In this document: piece after piece, positions 32,602 through 41,410 of the stretch
Layout: every line of letters begins with the position of its first letter
Position numbering within the stretch: the stretch's first letter is position 1
NCBI GenBank assembly: GCA_004560305.1
Contig: SFVI01000002.1
Location: 1 to 64,000 of the forward strand
DNA: 64,000 bases
Origin: a bacterium
Lineage (GTDB): Bacteria > Bacillota > Clostridia > Oscillospirales > Oscillospiraceae
Reading direction: 5' to 3'
Position numbers and translations under genes: made by a program
The notes under the pieces: generated by a model
Seen by the model: only the letters and a program-made list of their open reading frames with translations
Told to the model about the DNA's origin: nothing
Databases searched by the model: none

Positions 32602-32638
32602 CCGCCGGCAGCTTATGCTGCCGGCGGAAACCGTTTTT
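32602..32638. terminator. Terminator between the lipid operon and the convergent aminotransferase gene
   Basis: A perfect 11-bp stem CCGCCGGCAGC / GCTGCCGGCGG with a TTAT loop. A short T run follows on the plus side a few bases later. Confidence 0.8.
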
Positions 32639-32644
32639 CAGGGC

Positions 32645-33841
32645 TTATTTGTTGATCAACTCTTCGCAGACCTGGCCCAGGATACGCATACCCTTTTCGA
32701 TGACCTCGTCGGTGCTGTTGGAGTAGTTGATGCGGAAGGTGCGCACATTGCGCTGATACTCATAGAAGGGATCGCCGGGGCAGATGGCAACGCCCTTTTC
32801 CAGACCGGCCCGGTAAAGCTCCAACGCGGTGATGCCTTCCGGCAGGGTGGCCCACAGGAACATACCGCCCTGGGTGGGGGTGAAGGTGACGCCGGCGGGC
32901 AGATACTTGCGCATGCAGTCCATCATGAACTGGGCCTTCTGGTGGTAAAGCTCCTTGGTTTTCTCAATGTGCTTGTCGATGTCGTTGTCTGCCAGGTACT
33001 GGGCCAGCACCATCTGGCAGAAGATATTGGTGTGCAGGTCGGCGGTGGCCTTGTAGCCCAGCAGCTTCTCCCGCAGCGCCTTATTGCGGCAGCAGATCCA
33101 GCCGATGCGCATGCCTGGAGCCACGATCTTGGAGAAGGTGCCCAGCATGCAGCACTGCTCGCCCAGCTCTGCGCCGAAGCTGGGGCTGGCCTCGCCCTCG
33201 AAGCGCAGCTCGCTGTAGGGGTTGTCCTCCAGCACCAGCAGGTTGCTGCCCTTGAGGATTTCTGCCGCCCGGTCATGAACGGCCTTGGAGTAGGTCAGGC
33301 CGGTGGGGTTCTGGAAGTTGGGGATGATGTAGATCAGCTTGGCCTCGGGGTGCTCCTTCACGGTCTTTTCCAGCAGCTCGCAGTCGATGCCGTCGCTGTT
33401 GATGGTGACGGGCAGCACCTTGGGGTCAAACATATGGAAGGACTGCAGCGCCACCAGATAGGTGGGGTCCTCCACGATGATCTCGTCGCCTGCGTCGATC
33501 ATGGCAGCGCCAACCATGGCCAGGGCCTGCTGGGAGCCGTTGGTGATGATGATGTCATCGGCGGTCACGCCGTAAACGCCCATGGTCTCATAGCGCTTGG
33601 CAACCCACTCCCGCAGCACGGGATAGCCGGGGGTAGAGCTGTACTGCAGGGCGATGGCGCCCTTTTCGGCCAGCACCTTTTTGGTGGCTGCTTCCATCTC
33701 CGGAATGGGGAAGGATACGGGGTTGGGCAGACCGCCAGCAAAGGATATGATGTCAGGGGAAGCGGCAGCCGCCAGAATGCTGGCAGTGAACTCGCCCTGG
33801 AAATCAGGCTTGGTTACCAGAGTGGACATTTTGAAATTCAT
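32645..33841 (-). CDS. PLP-dependent aminotransferase, class I (2-aminoadipate/LysN-like)
   Basis: The protein is 398 aa from the ATG at 33841 (AAAGGAG site; upstream in-frame starts lie beyond the predicted promoter). It is a fold-type I aminotransferase with the PLP lysine K238 in GTFSKIVAPGMRIGW, NPTG at about residues 168-171, and the R/Y phosphate contacts. The FAGGLPNPVSFP opening is typical of the 2-aminoadipate/aromatic aminotransferase group related to MocR effector domains. Since it could deaminate aromatic amino acids, it might feed the 4-hydroxyphenylacetate pathway. No sequence feature proves that. Confidence 0.9.
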   Translation of the reverse strand: MNFKMSTLVTKPDFQGEFTASILAAAASPDIISFAGGLPNPVSFPIPEMEAATKKVLAEKGAIALQYSSTPGYPVLREWVAKRYETMGVYGVTADDIIITNGSQQALAMVGAAMIDAGDEIIVEDPTYLVALQSFHMFDPKVLPVTINSDGIDCELLEKTVKEHPEAKLIYIIPNFQNPTGLTYSKAVHDRAAEILKGSNLLVLEDNPYSELRFEGEASPSFGAELGEQCCMLGTFSKIVAPGMRIGWICCRNKALREKLLGYKATADLHTNIFCQMVLAQYLADNDIDKHIEKTKELYHQKAQFMMDCMRKYLPAGVTFTPTQGGMFLWATLPEGITALELYRAGLEKGVAICPGDPFYEYQRNVRTFRINYSNSTDEVIEKGMRILGQVCEELINK

Positions 33842-33903
33842 GGGAGGACTCCTTTCGATCATGACCGAAGCATCTGGGGTATGCTCCGGCGGTAATGAAA
33901 GAC

Positions 33904-33931
33904 AGTATATACCCAAAATCTTCATCTGTAA
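33904..33931 (-). promoter_or_regulatory. Predicted promoter of the aminotransferase gene
   Basis: On the minus strand TTACAG (33926-33931), a 16-bp spacer and TATACT (33904-33909), 62 nt before the start codon. Confidence 0.6.
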
Positions 33932-34137
33932 AACACGGAATGAATAAATTACAACATTTTTGTTGAAAACGCAGAAAAAATGGACGATCATGGCTTCTGC
34001 CATGACAGACATGACAAAAGAAAAACCTGAAATAAGTATACATAATATATAAGCGCTCAAAAGTTTACATTGGCTTTCTTGACTGACGCCGCGCCGGGGT
34101 ATACCATAAATATCAAACTATTTTGAAAGGAACTGCT

Positions 34138-34800
34138 ATGAGGAAGCTTTTGCTCTGTTTTGCTTTCCTGTTTGTACTGTTCTCCGGGGCTTTCTGCGCC
34201 GGCAAGCTCTATGAGCAGCTTAGCCCTGCTCCTGTGGCTGAGGCAAGCACGCCCGCCCCGGCTTCGGAAGCGGCGGAGATGGCGGCGCTGACCCTGCCCC
34301 CTCTGCGGGACAAGCCCATGTCCCCGGAAGCGGCGGTGTTTCTGGGCCGCAACCGGCAGGTGGAGCAGGAGATCAGCGGCAAGCCCGGTATGGTGGGGCG
34401 GCTGGTGATCCCCAGCGTGGGCATCAACGTGGCTCTGTACACCAACGGGGAGGGGGCCACGGAAGAGGAGATGCTGCAAAATCTCTGTGACCGGGAGGAT
34501 GCTGCCGCCTTTTTCTGCGATGGTATGGGTTATCTCATTGCCGACCATAATAACCAGTCCTTCCAGGTTTTGGACAGCGTCAGCCTGGGGGAAAAGGCCT
34601 TTATCCTTCGGGGCCACAGCATTCTTTCCCTGGAATGCGACCTGAAAATGGACGGCCACAACTACGGTAAGGGCATCGTGGACGCGGAGGGCAACTACGT
34701 TTCCTCCCTCAGCGACTATGTCTGTTATACCTGTCAGGACAGCTGGAACAACGTGAGCGTTGTTGGCTTCCGCGTCCTTGATGAGGATTACGTAATATAA
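34138..34800 (+). CDS. Sortase-like secreted protein
   Basis: The 220-aa protein has an N-terminal signal/anchor helix (residues 4-22) and a Pro/Ala-rich linker. From residue 84 follows a domain with sortase order: MVGRLVIPSVGINVALYTNG, then H137 in IADHNNQSF, then C199 in CYTCQ, and R212 in GFRV. In true sortases His, Cys and Arg form the catalytic site, with TLxTC before the Cys; here the motif is YTC. It could therefore be a divergent or inactive sortase. It has no clustered substrate with an LPxTG motif. It is monocistronic, with GAAAGGA before the ATG. Confidence 0.65.
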   Translation: MRKLLLCFAFLFVLFSGAFCAGKLYEQLSPAPVAEASTPAPASEAAEMAALTLPPLRDKPMSPEAAVFLGRNRQVEQEISGKPGMVGRLVIPSVGINVALYTNGEGATEEEMLQNLCDREDAAAFFCDGMGYLIADHNNQSFQVLDSVSLGEKAFILRGHSILSLECDLKMDGHNYGKGIVDAEGNYVSSLSDYVCYTCQDSWNNVSVVGFRVLDEDYVI

Positions 34801-34888
34801 TAAACATAATGTTATTTACATAATTTAATTTACATAAATAAGTAGACATAAATTATAATCGACTTGTTTCGACCTGTTAAAATTTTGC

Positions 34889-34917
34889 TTGTGTTTTTCG
34901 CGCATATGCGCTACAAT
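34889..34917 (+). promoter_or_regulatory. Predicted promoter of the peptide-type ABC importer operon
   Basis: TTGTGT (34889-34894), a 17-bp spacer and TACAAT (34912-34917). A short palindrome GCGCATATGCGC lies in the spacer (34900-34911) and could be an operator. Confidence 0.6.
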
Positions 34918-34996
34918 ATGGCCGACAATTTAATAATGGGAGAAGAAGTTATTTTGTTGTAACGCCGTCCAAATGGATGGCGGAAGGAGAATGGCA

Positions 34997-36544
34997 ATGA
35001 GAAAACAGATTCTTGCAGTTTTCCTGGCAATGGCGCTTATGGCGGGCTTACTCTGCGGCTGCGGAGGAGCGACGACCCAGAGCCCTGCTGCCAGCGACGA
35101 AACTACAAATTCTTCCGGGGCGAAGCACGCCAATGAGATCGTGGTTGGCATCGCCCAGGACCTGGATGATAGTCTTGACCCGAACCAGATTGTGGCGGCA
35201 GGAACTAGAGAGGTCATGTTCAACGTCTTCGAAGGGCTGGTAAAGCCCAATGCTTACGGTGATTACGTCTGCGCGGTCGCCTCGGACTATGATGTGTCTG
35301 AGGATGGCCTGACTTACACCTTTACGCTCCGGGACGGTGTGGTTTTCCACAACGGCCAGGGCTGCACGGTGGAGGACGTGCTCTATTCCTTTGAAACCTG
35401 CGCCGCTACCTCGGTGACCAAAGCCGTGGTGACGGCGCTTTCTGCGATTACCGACATTCGCGCTGAGGGCAATACCATCATCATCACCCTGGACGCTCCC
35501 AATCCGGACTTCCTCAGCTATGTGTCCAGCGTTTACATTGTCCCCAAGGGTTATGACCAGCAGGCCACTGCCCCTGTGGGCACCGGCCCCTTCCGTTTCG
35601 CTTCCCGCAGCGTCCAGGAGAATTTCATCCTTGAACGCAACGAGGCGTACTACGGCCAGGGCGCCAGCCTGGATAAGGTGACCTACAAGATCTATGAGGA
35701 CAACAATGCCCTCTTCACCGCCCTCAACAGCGGCGCTCTGGACCTTGTGGCCCACCTGACCGTGGACCAGGTGAACAACCTGTCCAACGGCTACCAGGTG
35801 CTGGAGGGTACCATGAATCTTGTCCAGGCCCTGTACCTGAACAACGCCGTGGCCCCCTTCGACAATGAGCTGGTGCGTCAGGCCCTGTGCTATGCTGTGG
35901 ATGTGGACGCCATGCTGGAGCTGACCGCCGACGGCCATGGCACCAAGGTGGGCTCCTCCATGTATCCTGCCTTCGGCAAGTACTTTGACCCTGCTCTGGC
36001 CGAGAGGTATCCCCATGATGTGGAGAAGGCCAAAGAATTGCTGAAGGAGGCCGGGTACGAGAACGGCTTCAGCTTCACCATCACCGTCCCCAGTAACTAC
36101 CAGCCCCATGTGGATGCTGCCGTGGTTCTGGTGGAGCAGCTGAAGGAAGTGGGCGTCACCGCCCAGATCCAGCAGGTGGAGTGGAACACCTGGCTCAGCG
36201 ATGTGTACAGCGCCCGGAACTTTGAGAGCACTGTCGTCGGTTTTGATGCCAGCACCCTGAACGCCAGCGCCATGCTGGCCCGCTGGGTCAGTGACAATGA
36301 CAAGAACATGATCAATTACAATAATCCCCAGTATGATGAAGTCTTTGCCCAGGCCCAGGCCACTGCCGACGAGGCGGAACAGACCGCCCTGTATAAGCAG
36401 TGCCTGGAGATCCTCAGCGACAGCGCTGCCAATGTGTACCTGCAGGACTTGGCCGACTTTGTGGCCATCAATCCCGCAGTCCAGGGCTTCACCTTCTATC
36501 CCCTCTATGTAATTGACATGTCCCTGTTGTCCATTGCGGAGTAA
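34997..36544 (+). CDS. ABC importer substrate-binding lipoprotein (peptide/nickel family)
   Basis: This 515-aa SBP family 5 lipoprotein has a signal peptide with lipobox LCGC, lipidated at C22. It shows the typical blocks VGIAQDLDDSLDPNQ, GLTYTFTLRDGVVFHNGQ, and GTGPFRF. The ATG at 34997 is chosen because the GAAGGAG site (34983-34989) is well spaced only to it. It delivers oligopeptides, dipeptides or similar solutes to the permeases encoded downstream. It is separated from them by a 366-nt gap containing a palindromic repeat. Confidence 0.93.
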   Translation: MRKQILAVFLAMALMAGLLCGCGGATTQSPAASDETTNSSGAKHANEIVVGIAQDLDDSLDPNQIVAAGTREVMFNVFEGLVKPNAYGDYVCAVASDYDVSEDGLTYTFTLRDGVVFHNGQGCTVEDVLYSFETCAATSVTKAVVTALSAITDIRAEGNTIIITLDAPNPDFLSYVSSVYIVPKGYDQQATAPVGTGPFRFASRSVQENFILERNEAYYGQGASLDKVTYKIYEDNNALFTALNSGALDLVAHLTVDQVNNLSNGYQVLEGTMNLVQALYLNNAVAPFDNELVRQALCYAVDVDAMLELTADGHGTKVGSSMYPAFGKYFDPALAERYPHDVEKAKELLKEAGYENGFSFTITVPSNYQPHVDAAVVLVEQLKEVGVTAQIQQVEWNTWLSDVYSARNFESTVVGFDASTLNASAMLARWVSDNDKNMINYNNPQYDEVFAQAQATADEAEQTALYKQCLEILSDSAANVYLQDLADFVAINPAVQGFTFYPLYVIDMSLLSIAE

Positions 36545-36567
36545 GGGCCGGTTGCTTTGCTGTCCCA

Positions 36568-36697
36568 CCAAATCGAAGCCCAGCGTAGCACCCGCAAGGG
36601 GCACGCCGCATCCGTAGGGCGGCAAAGCCGCCGACGGCTGCGCGGCGGGTTCGATTTGGAAAGGAAGAAGGAGCCAACGGAATGCAGTTGGCTTCTT
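36568..36697. repeat. Palindromic repeat family 2, copy 2, inside the ABC operon
   Basis: Terminal arms CCAAATCGAA (36568-36577) and TTCGATTTGG (36650-36659) enclose GC-rich internal palindromes. The flank GGAAAGGAAGAAGGAG follows, then a hairpin AGCCAAC / GTTGGCT (36672-36692). It corresponds to the element at 4251-4304 in reverse. It occupies the first part of the gene-free interval 36545-36910; the rest (36700-36890) shows no gene and ends in the AAAGGAGG site of the permease. Confidence 0.7.
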
Positions 36698-36910
36698 CTG
36701 ACGCAATTCCCGCGCGCCATAGAGCAAACGGAGAATAAAGTGCTGAGAGCAGATTCCGAGAAAATATGGGTTCTGATGAAGACATTTTTCCGCAGGAATA
36801 CTTTGTGTATTTCAAGAAAAAATGGCAAAGTCAGGGCACATATTTTCCGAAAGATGCCGAAGCAGGTTGTTCGCAGTTTGCTCAAAAAAGAAAGAAAGGA
36901 GGCGGGGAGT

Positions 36911-37852
36911 ATGAAATATTTTATCAAAAAATTCTGCACTCTCATTATTACATTGTTCATCGTCTCGCTCCTCGCCTTTCTCGCTTTTCAGGTCATCCCC
37001 GGTGACCCCACTACCGCCCTGCTGGGAACGGAGGCTACGGCCGAAGCCCGGCAGGCGCTGCGCCAGGAGCTGGGCCTTGACCAGCCTGTGCTGGTCAGAT
37101 ACTTTGACTGGCTATGGAACTTCCTTCATGGCGATATGGGCACCAGCTATAACTACCGTATGCCTGTTGCCGATATGCTCTCGGATAAGCTGCCCATCAC
37201 CGCCATCCTGACGCTGATGTCCTTCGCCTTTACGGTGGTCCTGTCCATCCCTCTGGGCATCTGGGCCGGCAGCACCAAAAGCCGGGCCCTGGACCTGGGC
37301 GTCACTGTCCTTGACCAGATCGTCATGAGCGTGCCCCAGTTCTTCCTGGGTATGCTGGCCTGTTATGTCTTCGGCAATATCTTCCGGCTCTTTGTCCCTG
37401 GCAACTTTGTCTCCTATACCGTCAGCTGGGGTGCCTGCCTGGGCTATATGGTGCTGCCTGCCCTGTCCATCGCCATCCCCCGCATCGCCATGACCGTCAA
37501 GATGCTCCGCAGTTCCATCCAGACCCAGCTGCAGCAGGACTATGTCCGCACCTCACGAAGCCGGGGCAGCGGCAGAAGCAAAATTCTTCGCCGCCATGTG
37601 CTGAAAAACGCCCTGATCCCGGTCATCACCTTCCTGGCTGTCTCCGCCGCCGAGATCATGACCGGCAGCATTATTGTCGAGCAGGTTTTCACCATTCCCG
37701 GCGTCAGCCGTCTGCTGCTGGCCAGCATCTCCAACCGGGATTTCCCTGTGGTACAGGCCATCGTTGTGGTGGTGGCCGCCTGGATCGTCATCGTCAACTT
37801 CGTGGCCGACCTGCTCTATCAGCTGGTTGACACCCGCATCCGCCTGCGCTGA
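36911..37852 (+). CDS. ABC importer permease, DppB/OppB type
   Basis: The 313-aa permease has six TM segments. The N-terminal FLAFQVIPGDPTTALLG block and the DppB-type C-terminal EIMTGSIIVEQVFTIPGVSRLL are present. The EAA loop, which contacts the ATPase, is near residues 215-235 (DYVRTSRSRGSG). The ATG at 36911 follows AAAGGAGGCGG. It pairs with the DppC-type permease whose gene starts 13 nt later. Confidence 0.94.
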   Translation: MKYFIKKFCTLIITLFIVSLLAFLAFQVIPGDPTTALLGTEATAEARQALRQELGLDQPVLVRYFDWLWNFLHGDMGTSYNYRMPVADMLSDKLPITAILTLMSFAFTVVLSIPLGIWAGSTKSRALDLGVTVLDQIVMSVPQFFLGMLACYVFGNIFRLFVPGNFVSYTVSWGACLGYMVLPALSIAIPRIAMTVKMLRSSIQTQLQQDYVRTSRSRGSGRSKILRRHVLKNALIPVITFLAVSAAEIMTGSIIVEQVFTIPGVSRLLLASISNRDFPVVQAIVVVVAAWIVIVNFVADLLYQLVDTRIRLR

Positions 37853-37865
37853 GGAGGGAATGACC

Positions 37866-38669
37866 ATGAAAAAACGTGCCAACGTCTTTCTCTGGGCCGG
37901 CGGCATCATCAGTGGCCTGATGCTCTGCATTATCATTTTGGGTTATTTCTGGACGCCCTATGACCCTACCGCCATGGACCCCAAGGCCAAGTTCTGTGCC
38001 CCCTGCCTGAGCCACCTGCTGGGCACCGATAACTTCGGCCGGGACATTTTCAGCCGCGTGGTGGATGGGGCCGGCACCAGCTTCTTCATCGCACTGTGTG
38101 TGGTGGCCATCGGCTGCCTTGCAGGCATTCTGATCGGCAGCCTCTGCGGCTATTACGGCGGTCTGCCTGATCTGATTCTTACCCGCGTCTGCGATTCCAT
38201 CACCGCCTTTCCCGCCTTTCTTCTGGCCCTGGTCATCGTCACCGTGGCCGGCCCGGGGACGGAGAATATCATCCTTGCCCTGGGCATCCTTTTCATCCCC
38301 AGCTTTGCCCGCATTGTCCGCAGCGAGTTCGCCCGCTGCCGGGAACTGAATTATATCAAAAGCGCCCGGCTCATGGGCGCCGGTGGGGCCCGTATCATGT
38401 TCCGCCATATCCTTCCCAACACCTTCCCGGTGCTTTTAAGTGCCGTCACCATCGGTTTCAATAACGCCGTCCTCAGTGAGGCCAGCATGAGCTTCCTGGG
38501 CATCGGCATCCAGCCTCCCTACGCCAGCCTGGGCTCCATGCTGTCTGACAGCCAGAGCTTTCTCCACAGCGCTCCCTGGTACGCTTTGGGCACCGGCGGG
38601 GCCATCGTACTGCTGATCCTGGGCTTCAGTCTGCTCAGCGAGGGTCTGCAGCTGAAAGGGCAGAGGTGA
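37866..38669 (+). CDS. ABC importer permease, DppC/OppC type
   Basis: The 267-aa permease has an N-terminal TM followed by the family landmark HLLGTDNFGRDIFSRVVDGA. Five more TM segments and an EAA loop (KSARLMGAGGARIM) follow. Start choice: the ATG at 37866, eight nt after GGAGG, rather than the ATG at 37860. It forms the translocation channel with the preceding permease and is followed after 4 nt by the first ATPase gene. Confidence 0.94.
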   Translation: MKKRANVFLWAGGIISGLMLCIIILGYFWTPYDPTAMDPKAKFCAPCLSHLLGTDNFGRDIFSRVVDGAGTSFFIALCVVAIGCLAGILIGSLCGYYGGLPDLILTRVCDSITAFPAFLLALVIVTVAGPGTENIILALGILFIPSFARIVRSEFARCRELNYIKSARLMGAGGARIMFRHILPNTFPVLLSAVTIGFNNAVLSEASMSFLGIGIQPPYASLGSMLSDSQSFLHSAPWYALGTGGAIVLLILGFSLLSEGLQLKGQR

Positions 38670-38673
38670 AACC

Positions 38674-39474
38674 ATGGCCAATGTTTTGACTGTTAAGGAC
38701 CTGCGTGTCCATTTTCATGACGCCGCCCCCGACCGCTTCGCCGTGGACGGCCTGAACCTCACCGTGGCCGAGGGGGAGATCATCGGCCTGGTGGGAGAGA
38801 GCGGCAGCGGCAAAACCGTCACTGCCATGAGCATCAGCGGTCTGCTGCCCCGGGAGAAGGCCCAGGTCAGCGGCAGCATCACCCTGGACGGGCATGAGAT
38901 TTTTGCTTGCTCCGACCAGGAGATCCTGACCATCCTGGGGGATGAGCTGGGCGTGGTGTTCCAGGAACCCATGACCAGCATGGACCCGGTGATGCGCATC
39001 GGCCCCCAGATCGAGGAATGCCTGCGGAACCACCGCCGGCTCAGCAAGGCCCAGCGCCGCCAGCTGGCACTGGAGGCCATGGCCCAGGTGGAGCTGCCGG
39101 AGCCGGAGCGGATCTACCGCAAATACCCCCATGAGCTGTCCGGCGGTATGCTACAGCGGGTCATGATCGCCGCCGCCATCGTCAGCCGCCCCAAGCTGCT
39201 GCTGGCGGATGAACCCACCACCGCCCTGGATGTGTCCGTCCAGGCGGAGATTCTCACCCTGCTGAAAAAGCTGAACCGGGAGTCCGGCATGGCTATCATG
39301 CTCATCAGCCATGACCTGCATGTGGTGCGCAAGCTGTGCAGCCGGGTTGCTGTCATGCAGCGGGGAAAGCTGGTGGAGGATCGCCCCATGGAGGACATCT
39401 TCCGCAATCCCCGGCATCCCTACACCCAGCAGCTTATCGCCGCCATCCCCGGCCGTGACCGCCATCTTTTCTGA
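38674..39474 (+). CDS. ABC importer ATPase, DppD/OppD type
   Basis: The 266-aa nucleotide-binding subunit has Walker A GESGSGKT (about residues 39-46), Q loop [11 protein letters not shown], signature LSGGMLQRV, Walker [13 protein letters not shown] and H loop SHDLHVV. The C-terminal [15 protein letters not shown] stretch is the oligopeptide-ABC C-terminal motif. It lacks the cysteine cluster seen in some DppD proteins. It pairs with the second ATPase encoded 13 nt downstream. Confidence 0.94.
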   Translation: MANVLTVKDLRVHFHDAAPDRFAVDGLNLTVAEGEIIGLVGESGSGKTVTAMSISGLLPREKAQVSGSITLDGHEIFACSDQEILTILGDELGVVFQEPMTSMDPVMRIGPQIEECLRNHRRLSKAQRRQLALEAMAQVELPEPERIYRKYPHELSGGMLQRVMIAAAIVSRPKLLLADEPTTALDVSVQAEILTLLKKLNRESGMAIMLISHDLHVVRKLCSRVAVMQRGKLVEDRPMEDIFRNPRHPYTQQLIAAIPGRDRHLF

Positions 39475-39487
39475 AAGGGGACCCACC

Positions 39488-40222
39488 ATGGAACCGATCC
39501 TGGAGGTGAAAAACCTCAACGCCTATTATACCGAGAGCCGCAGCCTTTTCGGCGGCCGGGAGAAACGCCGCCAGGTGCTCCATGACGTATCCTTCACCAT
39601 TAACCCCGGGGAGACCCTGGGCCTGGTGGGGGAGAGCGGCAGCGGCAAGACCACCCTCTGCCGGGCCGTACTGGGCATGCTGAAGGACTATGACGGCAGC
39701 ATCATCCATCACTCGGAAAAACCGCAAATGGTCTTTCAGGATCCTTTCAGCAGCTTAAACCCGGTGAAAACCGTGGGCTGGATCCTGGAAGAGCCCCTGA
39801 AAATCCAGACAAAGCTGCCGAAAAGCGACCGCAAAGCTGCCGTAAATGCGATCCTTACCCAGGTGGGTTTGGGGCCGGAATATGCGGAAAGGCTGCCCAA
39901 TGAGCTCTCCGGCGGCCAGCGCCAGCGGGTTTCCATCGCCTCCGCCGTCATCACCCGGCCCAGGCTGGTCATTGCTGATGAACCGGTAAGCGCCCTGGAT
40001 GTTACCATTCAGGCCCAGATCCTCCATCTTTTGGCGGATATGAAGCAAAAATATGACCTGTCCTATCTCTTCATCAGCCATGACCTGAACGTGATCTATC
40101 AGATCTGCGACCGGGTCCTGGTCATGCAGCATGGCGTCATCGTGGAGCAGAATACGGTGGAAGAATTGTTCCAAAATCCGCAGCATCCCTACACAAAACA
40201 GCTGCTTTTAGCCGCTGAATAG
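39488..40222 (+). CDS. ABC importer ATPase, DppF/OppF type
   Basis: The 244-aa protein starts at the ATG at 39488 (GAAAGGGG site). It has Walker [11 protein letters not shown] loop [12 protein letters not shown], signature LSGGQRQRV, Walker [13 protein letters not shown], and a C-terminal [11 protein letters not shown]. It is somewhat shorter than the usual 260-320 aa because the region after the signature is compact and the C-terminal extension is absent. It is last in the five-gene importer operon and is followed by a strong shared terminator. Confidence 0.94.
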   Translation: MEPILEVKNLNAYYTESRSLFGGREKRRQVLHDVSFTINPGETLGLVGESGSGKTTLCRAVLGMLKDYDGSIIHHSEKPQMVFQDPFSSLNPVKTVGWILEEPLKIQTKLPKSDRKAAVNAILTQVGLGPEYAERLPNELSGGQRQRVSIASAVITRPRLVIADEPVSALDVTIQAQILHLLADMKQKYDLSYLFISHDLNVIYQICDRVLVMQHGVIVEQNTVEELFQNPQHPYTKQLLLAAE

Positions 40223-40250
40223 TGCGTTGATTTTTTCACAAATATAATTC

Positions 40251-40298
40251 AAAAAAGCCCTCTGCCTTCCCGAAAACCGGCAGGCAGAGGGCTTTTTT
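40251..40298. terminator. Bidirectional terminator between the ABC operon and the DtxR-type gene
   Basis: Perfect 16-bp arms AAAAAAGCCCTCTGCC / GGCAGAGGGCTTTTTT give a T run on either strand. The right arm overlaps the stop codon of the convergent gene. Confidence 0.95.
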
Positions 40299-40680
40299 AA
40301 AATGATTGATATTCCCGCCTGCGGCGGGATTCTTCCAGGATCTTCTGATAGGTCTCCTGGCTGATATCGTGCTCAATCTTGCAGGCATCCACGGCGGCAA
40401 TCTCCGGCGAGACCCCCAGCTGCACCAGAAATTCCGTCAGCAGCTGGTGGCGGGCATAGATATTCTGGGCGATTGCCAGCCCCGGGGGCAGCAGGGTAAT
40501 GTAGCCATCGGTGTCCATCTCGATATACCCGTTCTCCCGCAGCCGCTTCATGGCAATGCTGATACTGGGCTTGGAGAAGTTCATCTCCCGGACAATATCG
40601 ATAGAGCGCACCTGGCCCAGGCGGTTTTTCAAGATCAGTATAGTTTCCAGATAATCTTCTGCCGATTCATGAATGTTCAT
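40297..40680 (-). CDS. DtxR/MntR-family metal-dependent repressor
   Basis: The protein is 127 aa from the ATG at 40680 (GGAG six nt upstream; another in-frame ATG at 40692 is possible). It has an N-terminal winged helix (SAEDYLETILIL, IDIVREMNFSKPSISIAMKRL) and a metal-binding/dimerisation domain with H69-type and C/E/H ligands in ACKIEHDIS. There is no C-terminal SH3 domain, as in MntR-like members. It is divergent from the feo operon, and DtxR-like palindromes lie between them, so an Fe(II)-responsive repressor of feo is the best reading. Confidence 0.92.
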   Translation of the reverse strand: MNIHESAEDYLETILILKNRLGQVRSIDIVREMNFSKPSISIAMKRLRENGYIEMDTDGYITLLPPGLAIAQNIYARHQLLTEFLVQLGVSPEIAAVDACKIEHDISQETYQKILEESRRRREYQSF

Positions 40681-40768
40681 GGCTGTCTCCATTCCGCATA
40701 CTTGTGGTATGTTTTGTTATAAGGCTAACACAAACCAAATTATTTTGCAAGTTTTTTGAAGAAAAGCA

Positions 40769-40863
40769 TTGACAAAGAAAGGTTAGTTATGATAAACTGC
40801 CACCGCACATAGAGGTTAGGGTAACCTAACCATAAAAATTGACAAAGGATTAGTATAGACTAA
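40769..40863 (+). promoter_or_regulatory. feo promoter region with two DtxR-like operators
   Basis: TTGACA at 40769-40774 heads a promoter with a GATAAA-like -10 box around 40791. The perfect palindrome GGTTAGG-GTAA-CCTAACC (40814-40831) closely resembles the DtxR/IdeR box. A second palindrome TTAGT-ATAG-ACTAA (40850-40863) lies just before the feoA ribosome-binding site. A degenerate GGTTAGTTATGATAAAC also sits at the promoter. Confidence 0.75.
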
Positions 40864-40880
40864 CTCAAGGAGGCATGGCA

Positions 40881-41096
40881 ATGATACCCCTTACAGCCGC
40901 GAAAGCGGGGGAGACGGTTACCATCAAAAAAATCACCGGCCGGGATGAGCTGCGCCGGCATCTGGCGGAGATGGGCTTTGTGGTGGATGACGATGTTACC
41001 GTGGTAAACGAGATGGCAGGGAATCTGATTGTGCAGGTGAAGGACAGCCGGGTGGCGCTGAATAAAGACATGGCCAACCGCATTCTGTTCAACTGA
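40881..41096 (+). CDS. feoA: FeoA, first copy
   Basis: This 71-aa SH3-like protein is needed for FeoB-dependent Fe(II) uptake. The sequence runs IPLTAAKAGETVTIKK then LRRHLAEMGFVVDDDVTVV and ends in the typical strand VALNKDMANRIL. The ATG at 40881 is chosen over 40875 because AAGGAGG ends one base before the latter. It is the first gene of feoA-feoA-feoB and partner, directly behind the DtxR-like operators. Confidence 0.93.
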   Translation: MIPLTAAKAGETVTIKKITGRDELRRHLAEMGFVVDDDVTVVNEMAGNLIVQVKDSRVALNKDMANRILFN

Positions 41097-41120
41097 GCCG
41101 GAGAGATAAGGAGGAAATCG

Positions 41121-41342
41121 ATGAAAACATTGAAAGACATGAGGCCGGGAGAGACAGCCACTGTGGCAAGATTGCTGGGCGAGGGGCCGGTGAAGCGGCG
41201 GATCATGGACATGGGAATTACCAGGGGAACGGAAATCTTTGTCCGAAAGGTGGCGCCTCTGGGCGACCCGATGGAACTTTCTGTGCGCGGCTATGAACTC
41301 AGTATCCGAAAAGTAGACGCAGAAATGATCGAGATGGAATGA
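41121..41342 (+). CDS. feoA: FeoA, second copy
   Basis: This 73-aa FeoA protein (LKDMRPGETATVARLLGEGPVKRRIMDMGITRGTEI split at the turn) is clearly divergent from the first copy, so the pair is an old duplication, not an assembly repeat. It matches the Firmicutes pattern of two FeoA genes before feoB, where each may contact the FeoB G domain. AAGGAGG precedes the ATG, with a 24-nt gap from the first copy. Confidence 0.94.
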   Translation: MKTLKDMRPGETATVARLLGEGPVKRRIMDMGITRGTEIFVRKVAPLGDPMELSVRGYELSIRKVDAEMIEME

Positions 41343-41410
41343 GCAGCGGCTGAGGCCGTTTTTTTCAGGAGTGCAAGTTAAAGATGACTAACCATCAGGA
41401 GGAAATCAAT

